NCBI GenBank assembly: GCA_963580285.1
Contig: OY757015.1
Location: 147,310,082-147,374,081, forward strand
DNA: 64,000 bases
From: Lucinisca nassula
Lineage: Eukaryota > Mollusca > Bivalvia > Lucinida > Lucinidae
Direction: 5' to 3'
The notes under the pieces are model-generated. The model ran no database searches. It was not told the DNA's origin and worked only from the letters and a program-made list of their open reading frames with translations. Below, one piece after another: positions 45,981 through 55,746 of this stretch. The translations under genes and the position numbers were made by a program. The stretch's first letter is position 1. Each line of letters begins with the position of its first letter.

Positions 45981-47580
45981 AACATAACATAACATAACCT
46001 AATTTATTCAGCATTAAACATTTTACAATGTTTTTAGCCTACAAATGAAGTACAGAGAAATATATTTACAGAGAAGTAAAACATGTTTAAAGACGGAACA
46101 TATACATGTGAATGACAATAGGTAGAATGAACAGAATCAGTTTTGGATTCAAATATACTCTTAGCTGTTTCTATTTCTTAGTTGTTCAGCAAAATATATA
46201 AATTTGGCAATGTTAAGTGAAATTTTTTTAGATTGTGATGACATGATGGAGTCGAACTTAGTCAAATTTGGCCAGTGACAGTAATACGGTGATAAGTATT
46301 TTCGTCTAAGACTTATGAGTTGAGGGCAAACTAACAAAAAGTGATACTCACTTTCAACTGTATTTAAGTTACAGTGGCGACATATTCTATTTTCACGGGG
46401 GATATTTTGATGTCTTCCCTTCTCTATTGCTAAATTATGTGCAGAAATGCGAAATTTGCATAGTGCGATTCTATACTTATTTTCGAGAATAAAATCAAGG
46501 TATTTTTCAAGTGTAAAAGAATGTTTAAATCTGCAGTATGTACTAAGTCTTGGTGAATTATTTATATTAGCATACCAACTCTGATGATTAACATCTAATA
46601 TGCGCTGCTTAACTACAGAGAACGATGCAGAGTTTAAATCTTGAGTGATCCATATATTGGAAAAACCATGAGTATCAAGAATCACTTTAATCTGGGAAGC
46701 CCAGTTAGAACCATTGTAATTGATATTATTATCAACATCTGTTTTAAGCATGCGGTATATACGTTTTGGTAAAGTATCTTCTTCTAAGCTCAGTATTTTA
46801 AACCAGTATCTTATCATATTTATCTTCCGTATAGTAGACATCGGGACACGTCCCAGTTCACCATATATGCCATTTAGGTTAGTCGATTGTCTGACGCATA
46901 GCACCTTTCTGCAAAATTTATTGTGAATAAGCTCAACATCTTTTGCTTCGTGGCCACCCCAGATTTCGGAGTTGTAATTTAAAACTGAACCAACGAGCGC
47001 ATCAAATAATTTACATTTTTGGGAGACTGATATTTCTACTTGTGTGAACAATGAAAATAAATTATGAAGAGCAAAGGAAGCGTGATCTGCAATGGTTTTT
47101 TGTGTTCGGTGCCAGTATCCGTTTTTGAAAAAGTAAACGCCAAGATATTTAAATGTGGTGACAACTTCGAGTTTGGTATTATTCAAATAAAAATCATAAC
47201 TTGTATGGCGACCTTTTTCAAATATCATTGTTTTGGTTTTTGCTGTGTTGATTTTCAGGCCCCAAGCGTTGCAGAAATTCTCCAGATCTGGCAACATAGA
47301 TTGCAGAGTATCTGGAGATTTGGCAAATATAACCTGGTCATCAGCATAAAGAAGAAGAAAAAACTTTATATCATCGACCGTGAATATACTATCTAGAACG
47401 TCATTGATGCACTGATTAATATCGTTTATAAACATCATAAATAACATTGGAGAGCTAGGGTCTCCTTGTTTGACACCGGTGTAGGAATCTATGAATTCCG
47501 AACATTTATTTTTATATCGTATGCATGCTTTGACAACTGAGTACATTGCTTTTAATGCTTTAACCATCTTACTACTGACG
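45981..47580 (-). mobile_element. 5'-truncated non-LTR retrotransposon
   Basis: Contains the reverse transcriptase ORF and a 3' UTR of about 160 bp that ends AATAAATTAGGTTATG and a short (TTATG)n tail at 45981-45999. A short tandem 3' tail in place of poly-A is typical of CR1-like elements. The endonuclease half is absent. Confidence 0.7.
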
Positions 47581-47750
47581 TTTGAGTAACAACAAACCAC
47601 TGAGCATTGCGTCCTTGCATACCAGCTTGTTATGGAAATGAAAATAACGGATCTCCTTGCCTTACACCTATTTGAGTAGCAAGACTTATGCAAAGTCATT
47701 AAATAAAGTTGCACATGTTCACAATAATTTTGCTGCGAATAGAAAAGCAA
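46161..47750 (-). CDS. Reverse transcriptase (non-LTR retrotransposon ORF2 fragment)
   Basis: A 529-codon open frame encoding the C-terminal part of a non-LTR retrotransposon polyprotein, which copies element RNA into DNA at a nicked target. Landmarks: palm motif GVKQGDPSSPMLF at residues 92-104, catalytic YADD at 135-138 (FLLLYADDQVIF), thumb-side GLKINTAKTKTMIF at about 164-177 and FKYLGVYF at about 200-207. A C-terminal CCHC knuckle follows (C457, C460, H470, C475, in ICRHC...EYHFLLVCP). Homology seems to begin only near residue 58 (VSSKMVKALKAMY). The first 57 residues are read from unrelated DNA, so the ATG is not a true start. The apurinic endonuclease and the first RT motifs are missing, so the copy cannot move by itself, although the remaining frame is undamaged. 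Clade is probably CR1/L2/jockey-like, inferred from the knuckle and tail. Confidence 0.85.
   Translation of the reverse strand: MLFYSQQNYCEHVQLYLMTLHKSCYSNRCKARRSVIFISITSWYARTQCSVVCCYSNVSSKMVKALKAMYSVVKACIRYKNKCSEFIDSYTGVKQGDPSSPMLFMMFINDINQCINDVLDSIFTVDDIKFFLLLYADDQVIFAKSPDTLQSMLPDLENFCNAWGLKINTAKTKTMIFEKGRHTSYDFYLNNTKLEVVTTFKYLGVYFFKNGYWHRTQKTIADHASFALHNLFSLFTQVEISVSQKCKLFDALVGSVLNYNSEIWGGHEAKDVELIHNKFCRKVLCVRQSTNLNGIYGELGRVPMSTIRKINMIRYWFKILSLEEDTLPKRIYRMLKTDVDNNINYNGSNWASQIKVILDTHGFSNIWITQDLNSASFSVVKQRILDVNHQSWYANINNSPRLSTYCRFKHSFTLEKYLDFILENKYRIALCKFRISAHNLAIEKGRHQNIPRENRICRHCNLNTVESEYHFLLVCPQLISLRRKYLSPYYCHWPNLTKFDSIMSSQSKKISLNIAKFIYFAEQLRNRNS
47640..47680 (-). pseudogene. Second reverse transcriptase motif remnant
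   Basis: In another frame just upstream of the ORF's true homology, the DNA reads ATQIGVRQGDPLFSF and then a stop. GVRQGDPL is a common form of the non-LTR RT palm motif, so this may be a scrap of a different element. It is short, so chance is possible. Confidence 0.35.
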
Positions 47751-48812
47751 TATAAGTTGTTAAGCCTAATTTGTTGATGTTTGATTTAGTGTTTTACTAT
47801 CTACTATTTTGGATAGATCATAGTGTATAAAAAAAGGACAATATCAGAAATTCACGATGTTTTAATAGTTCCTAAGCTAGATCAGCTTAATATGTATTTA
47901 TTTTGATTTGTATATTCTCATTTTTATCACGTAAGTGTTACGAATTGCCTTTTCGTAAGGTTCTTGGATGATTTCAATAAAATAGTAAATTTTGCAGAAA
48001 CGACTTATATCCATTAAAGGTGTAAAACTACAGTGTTACCGGCTTCTGATTTTCATAAAATTTGACATAGCTAAAGAACATTCATATGGCAAGTTTTCCT
48101 AGCAAAATGAAATCTTGACAAAGACTAGAACATATTTATCTTGGGGATTGGATTTTGATAATTTTTTAAATTTTTAATTAAAAAATAAGATTTTTGATAA
48201 TTATTTTATCAGAAAATGTAAACTTGAATTATTTCAAAAGGTTTTTTAGTATCAAAGGAATGCCTATGGAGTTCTGCATTCAATCCAGTTCACAGATCTT
48301 GAAACTAAATAAAACATAAGATTTAAGACGTACTTATTTAGAGACAGACACTTGCTCATGGAGGGAGTCAGTTAGAGTGGCCTTCTGAGTCCTACTTTGA
48401 TTTATATAATCTATTAAATACATTTTTATAGGTTGTATATGCTGAGTTATTAATCTACAAAGTCTAAAGAAAAAACATGCATGGGCACAAATGAAAGACC
48501 CCCTTTGGTATTCAATAGAATAATGATGACTTATTTTGTGTAAGAGACATTGGGCTTTCTCAGCTTATTTGTTCATCTGTTCTTTCATTCTTCTTTCTCT
48601 CCATTTTGACCAATGTTAAATTTTCGTCAAAGATTTCTCAGGAACTATAGAAGCTAGAAGTCTCAAACTTGGAATGCAATGCAATAATGATGACTTATAT
48701 CCTGTAAGGGTCAATGGGCTGGATTCTATTAGCAGATTTAGTAGTCAAGTCTGTGAATTGTTAAAACTTAAGTTCCTCAGGTGAGCGGTTTAGGCTCATT
48801 GAGCCTCTTGTT

Positions 48813-49246
48813 TATTTCGCCAGAGCCAAATGCTTGAAAGGTGAGCTTGTTGTACAGAGAGATATCCAGTGCCTGTTAGGCTTCCGTCTGTCCATCGTAA
48901 ATAGGGGGAGCCATTACATTAGGTATGAACAAGTTTTGATCAGAACTGTGGTTGCCCACAAAAAGTTCCATAGACTTATAATGGAGAAAATTCTCCAATT
49001 TTTCTCGACCACTTCTGACTTGCTTGCAGATAACCAAAACACGCTTCAAGTCTATGCTGAGTTTGAATTTAGGAGTTTTTCTCCAGTTTCTGGCATGCCT
49101 GTTTAAGCATAGCGCAATATAGGGATAAATATTTCTATCCGTTCTTTCGTCCATATGTCAGGCCATACACACATTAAACAAGCTTGATCCTTAAGTCTCT
49201 GGTCTAGTTCTCAGGTGAGCGATCGTTGCCCATCGGGCTACTTGTT
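48813..49246 (+). mobile_element. Short HINE-type element H2
   Basis: TTTATTTCGCCAGAGCC start directly after F2. H1-like unit (TAATGGAGAAAATTCTCC). 3' end CTCAGGTGAGCGATC, hairpin GCCCATCGGGC, ACTTGTT. Confidence 0.55.
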
Positions 49247-49402
49247 TTTTGTTGTTGTTATTTTTTTTTTCTACTCGTGAACATTTTCACTGACTGGTTA
49301 ACGTGATGACGACATTTCTACTCATTGAAAACGTGAAAAGAAATAGCATGTATGCACCGTTCAAGCATACTGAGATTTCTGGCACCGGGGAAGGGGAAAA
49401 CT

Positions 49403-49403
<1 letters not shown>

Positions 49404-49485
<82 letters not shown>
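49404..49485. repeat. (CT)n microsatellite, about 82 bp
   Basis: Uninterrupted CT dinucleotides. Ser-Leu and Glu-Arg ORFs over it are artefacts. Confidence 0.95.
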
Positions 49486-49488
<3 letters not shown>

Positions 49489-49552
49489 AGAAAAACTAGC
49501 ATTTGTCAGATGAAAATGTTTGATTTTTTTTTCCTATTTTCAACTCAAATAT

Positions 49553-49605
49553 AGATTTTGGGTACTTGTTAGAACCGCGGCTCTAACGAGTACCCACAAT
49601 CTATG
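49553..49605. repeat. Hairpin family II, short copy
   Basis: ATAGATTTTGGGTACTTGTT and the inverse AACGAGTACCCACAATCTAT around AGAACCGCGGCTCT. Confidence 0.75.
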
Positions 49606-50929
49606 ATTTTGACTAAAAACAAGGTAAATGATGTAACCCCCGTAAACCCCACTTTTCTCTATTAAAGGGGTATTCATGATATCAGAGTTATTTCTCTTAT
49701 GTCAGCTGGCAAAAGAAAAGATTGAACTTGTGCGATAAAAACAAATATTTGGCGATTTACTCCGATTACAAGGTCGTGTTATTCGATGACATATGTGTGG
49801 GCAGTAATATAAATAATGATTAAGATAATTCTCAAGGTCTCTCTAGGACCCCTAGCTGTGTCTATACAATCGGTACAAACAAGCGAAACAAATTTTCCAT
49901 TTCCTTTTCACAGCGAGCTACCTGTGCCAAAAACGAGGATAATGTAAATTAGAAGAAATGCAGGAAATGCTTTTGTTCCATGAGAAATTCCGTTCGCTTA
50001 CTATCAACTGCCTTCCCAGCAGGCACACGTCGCTATGGAAACGTCAAATCAACGGCGGTGCAACGTCATGACGTTGCACTGACGTAGATGTGATGTTGCA
50101 TTAACGTCATGACATTGTACCGACGTTGATATGACGTCACAATGCTGGGTTTGCCGTTTGCCCTTCGACATTAATCCGATGTCACCAGAGTGGGGGAGCG
50201 TTTTTTTTCTTCTTCTTCTTCTTCTTCTTCTTCTTTTGTTGGGGCTCGAACATCAATGGCAGTGACATTTCGCAGGCTCGTCAGGACTCATTGTTCGCAT
50301 AGACCATACGAAACGTGCCCTTTTCCCATAGACCATTTCCGAAAAAATAATTTTATCACGTGTTGTTAGTATTTGAACAAACGAAATTTAATGACTTATC
50401 CAAGGTCGCTTTAACTTTAAACAGCATGATCATGAATACCTGTATGATTTACATAGATAAAAAAAGGTTTAACTGCTCGCCAAAACCAACAAAATAAAAT
50501 GTGCTAATAGTACGAACGAGGAGCCAACATGATTGGTCTGCGCTTGCAGCCTACTCTGCTGGGGGCGTGGGGAACACACAGATGGCAGGGGTTGGGTTAT
50601 CCAGGTTTTACTATTTTCTCTTAAGAAATTGTACTTTTGTTTAATGTGAGTAAAAAATTCGGTCATTGTCATTTTACGAATGCACTTGTACGAGTTGTTT
50701 AAATTTAGTCCTTACGACTTACGAATTTGTGCAACACTGTGACATTGCGAAATGCTTGTTCAGTATTATCATATTACCAAGATAAGAGCTTAACAAGATT
50801 TTTGCAGGTGCGAGTGCCCTGTACGTCCGTCCATCTGTCCGACAACATTTTTCTTGTTTTATCTTAAAGTTAATTAGTTTTGACTTATGTCCCTTTATAC
50901 GTCCGTCTGTCTGTCCACATTTTTCATGT
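49606..50929. other. No gene seen; ACGTCATGACGT cluster and TTC repeat
   Basis: Between 50030 and 50150 the words AACGTCATGACGTT, AACGTCATGACATT and ATGACGTCA occur close together; TGACGTCA is the classic CREB-type site, but the setting looks like a decayed repeat. A (TTC)n run lies at 50208-50235. The rest is unremarkable. Confidence 0.5.
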
Positions 50930-52520
50930 TTTTATCTCACCAGAGCCGAAGGCTCCGGGGTAGCCAGTTGTCCGTCGTCGTCTGTCTGGCGTCAAAACAT
51001 TCAAACAACATCGCCTCCGAAGCGACAGGGCCCAAATTTTATCTGTAGCATCCTTGGGCTGGGGGATTGAAAGTTTGGGTTTTTTATGAAAATTGACTCA
51101 TTAGTTTGGTTGCTATGGCAACTTAGAGTTTCCATATACTTATAATGGGGAAAATTGAAAAATGGCATTTACTGCCAAGCCTTTGCAGATATTTTGACAA
51201 AACTTTCTTAGAAATGTTCCATAAGCTATATAATAATTGCCATATGATTTTGGACCCACTGTTCATTTTTAATGGTTGCCTTGGAAACCAAAATGAAAAA
51301 AAGCACAAAAAAAAAAAAAAACAGATTTAAATCATCTCCTCAGAAACCATATGCTCTATGAAGCCGAGACCTTATGAAAATATTCACCATATTTACCTCA
51401 ACAGGCTCGGTGTTTTTATCCATTTCTGCTCTTTAGTTTGGTTGCTATGACAACTTAGAGTTTACATTGACTTACAATGGGGAAAATTGAAAAATGGCAT
51501 TAATTGTCCAGCCTTTGCAAATATTTTGACAAAACTTTCATAGAATTGTTCCTACTATCTGCCATATGATTTTTTATGGCATTAATTTGACAAAACTTTC
51601 ACAGAAATGTTCCTTTACACTGACTAACAATGGGGGAAAATTGAAAAATGGCATTAATTTCCAAGCCTTTGCAGAAATTTTAACAAAACATTCATAGAAA
51701 TGTTCCTACTATCTGCAATATAAGTTTAGGCCTACTGCTCATTTTTATCCCCCGACCGAATAGGTTCGAGGGATATAGCGATCAGCCTGGCGTCCGTACA
51801 TCTGCCCGTACGTCCGTCCGTAGACGCAACCTTGTGATGGCCATAACTCCGATGCCCTTTAAGATTCATTGATGGTTCTTGGCACAATTGTTCACAAGGC
51901 TGAGACGGCGTGTCATGCACGAGAACTAGAACTCTGGCTGCCATAGTTTTTTAGTTATCTCCCCTTATAAAAACATAGAATGACTACCTTGTGATGGTCA
52001 TAACTCCAATACCCTTCGAGATATATTGATGGAACCTGGCACAATTGTACACAAGGCTGAGACGGCGTGTCATGCGCAAGAACCACGGCTCTGGCTGCAA
52101 TGGTTTTTTGAGTTATCGCCCCTTCCAATAAAATAGAGTGACTATCTTATGACGGCCATAACTCCAATAACCTTTGAGATATATTGGTGGTACCAGACAC
52201 AGTTGTGCGCAAGGCTGAGACGGAGTGTCATGCGCAAGAACCACAGCTCTGGCTGCCATGGTTTTTTAGTTATCTCCCCTTCCAATAAAACAGAGTGATT
52301 ATCTTATGAGGGCCATAACTCCAATAACCTTTGAGATATATTGGTGGTACCTGACACAGTTGTTCTCAAGGCTGAAACGGCGTGTCATGCGCAGGAACCA
52401 CAACTCTGTGTGCCGTGGTTTTTTAGTTATCTCCCCTTTCCAATGAAATAGAATCACTACCTTGTGATGGCGATATATCCAATATTCTTTGAGATATATT
52501 GATGGTACTAGGTACAGGTG

Positions 52521-53817
52521 TAGGAGGGTAGGCTGAAAAGTTCTGTGCCTGACCAAGATCCAATGGTTTGTCCATGCTGAAAATGCCTTATTTTTCAACA
52601 TAGTCTCCCTTCCTGTCCACACACTTCCCCCAGCGATGCTGGAGTCCTTGGCTCCCAGTGGTATAGAAGGTCTCATCTTGGTCCCTGAAAAACTCCTCCA
52701 CAGCAGCTATCACCTCCTCGTCTGACCGATAATGCTGCCCAGCCAAGAGCTTTTTCATGTTTGGAAACAGGAAATAATCTGATGGAGCTTGATCAGGTGA
52801 ATACGGAGGGAGATAGACAAGTGTGAAGCCACAGTCATGCAGAGCAGCCATTGCGACAACCGATTTATGAGCAGCGCATTGTCCTGATGGAACAAGACCC
52901 CTTTTGTCACTTTTCCGGGTCGTTTAGCCTTAATTGCTTTTCGCAATTGTTTTAGCAGATCTGCATAATACTCCCCATTAATTGTTCTGCCCTTTGAAGG
53001 TAATCTATGAATATTATACCCTTGGCATCCCAGAACACTGATGCCATCACCTTCCTTGCAGAGGAGACGACCATTGCCTTCTTTGGAGGGGGTAAGCCAG
53101 GGTCCTTCCATTGCATGGATTGTCTTTTTGTCTCTGGCTCAAAGTGATGAACCCAACAATCATCCTGAGTAACCAAACGGTCAAGAAAAGCATCTTGGTC
53201 TGCTTCAAAAATAGCCCAGTTGGCTTGTGACAGGTTCGGTCTGGTCAACTTTTGGTCAGGCGTCAAAAGCCGTGGCACCCATCTGGTGGAAACCTTCGAC
53301 ATTCCTAATTCACTGTGTAGAATGTTCTCTACTCGTTCACGGGAGATGCCAACAGTGTTAGCTAACCGATTCATAGTTAAACGCCTGTCATCCATCACGG
53401 CCCTGTGCACTTGGCTGATGGTTTCCTCAGTTGTTGCCGTTGTGGGTCGTCCACACCGGTAATCATCTTCAAGGCTGTCCTTGCCCATCTTAAAATCTGC
53501 TGCCCACCTTTTCACGGTTGCATACGAAGGAGCATCATCCCCTAATGTAGCAACCATATCGGCATGAATGTCCTTAGGAGCTAACCCCTTTTTATGGAGG
53601 TACTTGATGAGACCACGATGGCAGATTTTGTCTATTTTCTCAAAACCGTGCTAGTATCAATTTTCAAAGTCTAGAATTTCTACGTTATTGCAGGTAAACT
53701 TGAACTCATTTGAGTCAAATCAAGTAATAAAGGTTTGAATTTAATGAATACAAAATTTCATGGCTGTTCGATGCCTGCTTCTTGGTCAGGCTCAGAACTT
53801 TTCAGCCTACCGTCGTA
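52521..53817 (-). mobile_element. mariner element, 1,297 bp including TA duplications
   Basis: Terminal inverted repeats GGTAGGCTGAAAAGTTCTG plus GCCTGACCAAGA at both ends (one mismatch over 31 bp, with a less perfect outermost part), flanked by TA. Flanks GGTACAGGTG and CATGGCGTTAAGCAGG rejoin into an element E unit with a single TA. Confidence 0.85.
52588..53651 (-). pseudogene. mariner transposase, two frameshifts
   Basis: Encodes a Tc1/mariner-superfamily transposase that would bind the element ends and carry out cut-and-paste transposition into TA. In order: the helix-turn-helix start (CHRGLIKYLHKKGLAPKDI, no ATG upstream before a stop), a second DNA-binding region (YATVKRWAADF, CGRPTTAT), WVPRLLTP and the first catalytic Asp in TQDDCWVHH. 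The second Asp is in FHQDNA and the third in YSPDQAPSDYFLF, ending CVDRRG-like CVDRKGDYVEK at the stop. This is the DD34D mariner layout. The frame is broken twice: near 52993, within CAAAGGG before the INGEYYADLL stretch, and near 52874, just after HQDNA. Both look like single-base losses. The domains are otherwise continuous and well preserved, so the copy is inactive but not very old. Confidence 0.9.
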
Positions 53818-55021
53818 CATGGCGTTAAGCAGGCGTGTCGTGTGCAAGAACCAGGAGTCTGGGTGCCCTGGATTTTTAATTATCTCCCCTGACAATATAA
53901 CCTTGTGATGGCCATAACTCTAATACCCTTTGAGATATATTGCTGATACTTGGCACAATTGTGAACAAGGTGGAGACGGCGTGCCATGCCAAAGAACCAC
54001 GGGGTATTTGAGTTATCTCCCCTTCCAATATAATCGTATGACCACCTTGTGATCAAACTCCAATACCCTTTGAGACATATTGATGGTACTTGGTACAGAT
54101 ATGCATGAGGTTAAGCAGGCGTGTCATGCACAAGAACCGCAATTTTGAGTACGTTAGTTTAAGAGTTATCTCCCATGACAGTATAATCTTGTGATGGCTA
54201 TAACTCCAATACCTTTGAGATATATTGCTGGTACCTGCCACAATTGTACATGTACAGACAAGGCATTTCATGTGCAAGAACCACAACTCAGTATACCTGT
54301 ACTTTATGCATTGGGAATCTTGGATCTTCATTATGTTACGAAGCGATCCTTTGTATCATTAGTCGAAGAAAGTCTCCATAAACATTATATATACAAAATA
54401 TACTATGGGCTTACCGGTGTGTTTTAATTCTGGTGCACTTTCTATTTGTGAACAGTCTTCTGAAAGCCATATTGGCTTTTGGTTGGGGATTTGCCATCTC
54501 CTCTGGTGGCTATTTTAATTATTAGACGCCATGGAAACCAAAATGCAAAAAATAAAAAATAAATAAACAGAAAAAAATATTTAGAATACTTAAAAATCCT
54601 CAGAAACCATATGCTCTATGAGGCTGAGACTTTATGAAAATATTTACCATATTTGCCACAACAGGTTTTGTGTTGCTGTTATTGTTTTTAATGAAATTCG
54701 GTTCTTTTTTTTCTTTGGTTGCTATGGCAACTAAAGAGTTTCCTCTGACTCATAATGGGGAAAAATGAAAAATGCATTGACTGCCAAGCCTGTGCAGATA
54801 TGTTTTCAAAACTTTCATAGAAATATTCTTTAAGCAATTTTCTATCTTTGGCCTACTGCCTAGTGACATCAGAGCTGTGAAGCAACTGGACTGATTGGAT
54901 CCCAATTTTATCTGTAGCGTCCTTGGGCTCAGGGCTTCCATGGTTTATTAAAATACATGGCTGTCAGTGGGCAGTGCCCCCCTGAGCTCTGGTGAGCAAA
55001 GTGGCCCATGGGCCTCTTGTT

Positions 55022-55585
55022 TCTTAATAAATTAGAAACCGTCAGACGCACAAACTTAAAACTTTAAGCATAATGTCACAACAACAATACACAATTTCAT
55101 GGCAAGTTATGTAACTCTAGCTACAATATTATCAGTTATGACCCTTTGAAAAATTCAAAATTTCCGAATTTTCATTATAGATATTTAGAAAAAAAACACG
55201 CTGTAGTTATTGGCAGTGAAAATACACTCATAAGTAACAAGGGGCAACAACTCTACAACTCAAGCTTTAATAAATTTTGACTTATGCTCCTTTATCGACA
55301 AAAACTTTTACATCAGCCATAGTTCTGAAACTATGCAAGAAACAGTCAGAGGACCAACTAGGACGGCAACTCCATTGAGTGTCTACACTTTTCTACCGAT
55401 TTGCCCCCCCCCCCCCCCCACACACACACACACAAAGAAAACGAAAAGAAAAACACACACACAGACACAAACTTGAGCCCCTACACCCCCTATCTTCATC
55501 CCTACATATAGCGGGAGTCCATTTCAAAATTTAGGGGTGTCAGCTTGTTGTTTTTACTTCAAAATCTATTCGGGAAATGGCTTAA
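55022..55585. other. No gene seen; poly-C and CA run
   Basis: Ordinary AT-rich sequence, with poly-C at 55404-55419 followed by (AC)n to 55434. Confidence 0.6.
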
Positions 55586-55700
55586 ATGTTTGCAAACAGT
55601 GTAGGCCCTGATCAGACGCCGCGATCTGCGGCGTCTGATCTTGGCCTGCACTGTTTGCCAAGATACGGCCCTTTAGGGGTTTCTGGTACTGAATGGGTTA
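55586..55700. repeat. Palindromic-core repeat, GC-rich version
   Basis: GCAAACAGTGTAGGCCCTGA and the inverse TTGGCCTGCACTGTTTGC around CGCCGCGATCTGCGGCG, with the flank AGGGGTTTCTGGTAC also seen around 29510. Confidence 0.7.
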
Positions 55701-55746
55701 AATACTCATATATATGTGTGACCATTATGCATTTGAACTATAAAAT

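Larger units (their letters stand above)
44036..48507. mobile_element. 4,472-bp element with perfect 16-bp TIRs
   Basis: CAAAGGGGGTCTTTCA at the left is repeated exactly inverted (TGAAAGACCCCCTTTG) at the right, and the interval exactly separates the two parts of one F2 unit. No transposase was recognised. The interior is AT-rich with a non-LTR reverse transcriptase copy in reverse. Superfamily is unknown; no clear target duplication. Confidence 0.6.
43734..48812 (+). mobile_element. HINE-type element F2, split by a 4.5-kb insertion
   Basis: 5' end TTTTAGCTCACCTGAGCCAAAG with a GTCCGTC leader. 3' end CTCAGGTGAGCGG, hairpin GGCTCATTGAGCC and TCTTGTT. The two halves carry the same unit (TTCTTTCTCTCCAT, AAAGATTTCTCAGGAACTAT), and the first is cut at GCTAGAAGCAT by the TIR element. 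Confidence 0.65.
51744..54485 (+). mobile_element. HINE-type array element E (157-bp units), split by mariner
   Basis: 5' end TTTATCCCCCGACCGAATAG with hairpin partner TTCGAGGGATA and a CGTCC leader. Units of 157-158 bp carry CTTGTGATGGCCATAACTCC, GAGACGGCGTGTCATGC and TTTTTTAGTTATCTCCCC. Probable 3' hairpin AAAGCCATATTGGCTTT followed by TGGTT; this end is less certain. Confidence 0.6.
50930..55021 (+). mobile_element. HINE-type array element D3, split by element E
   Basis: 5' end TTTATCTCACCAGAGCCGAAG and 3' end GAGCTCTGGTGAGC, hairpin GGCCCATGGGCC, TCTTGTT, as in D1 and D2. The leader (GAAAAATGGCATTTACTGCC) is duplicated several times and the 146-bp core is absent. It is broken at CTGCTCATTTTTAT and resumes GCCATGGAAACCAAAATGC. 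Confidence 0.65.

Noticed and set aside
44036..48507. LTR retrotransposon or Polinton
   Set aside because: The ends are inverted, not direct repeats. The reverse transcriptase is non-LTR type with its own 3' tail, and no integrase, protease or DNA polymerase B was seen.
49287..49554. Leu-Ser and Glu-Arg repeat ORFs on both strands
   Set aside because: They are translations of the CT microsatellite.
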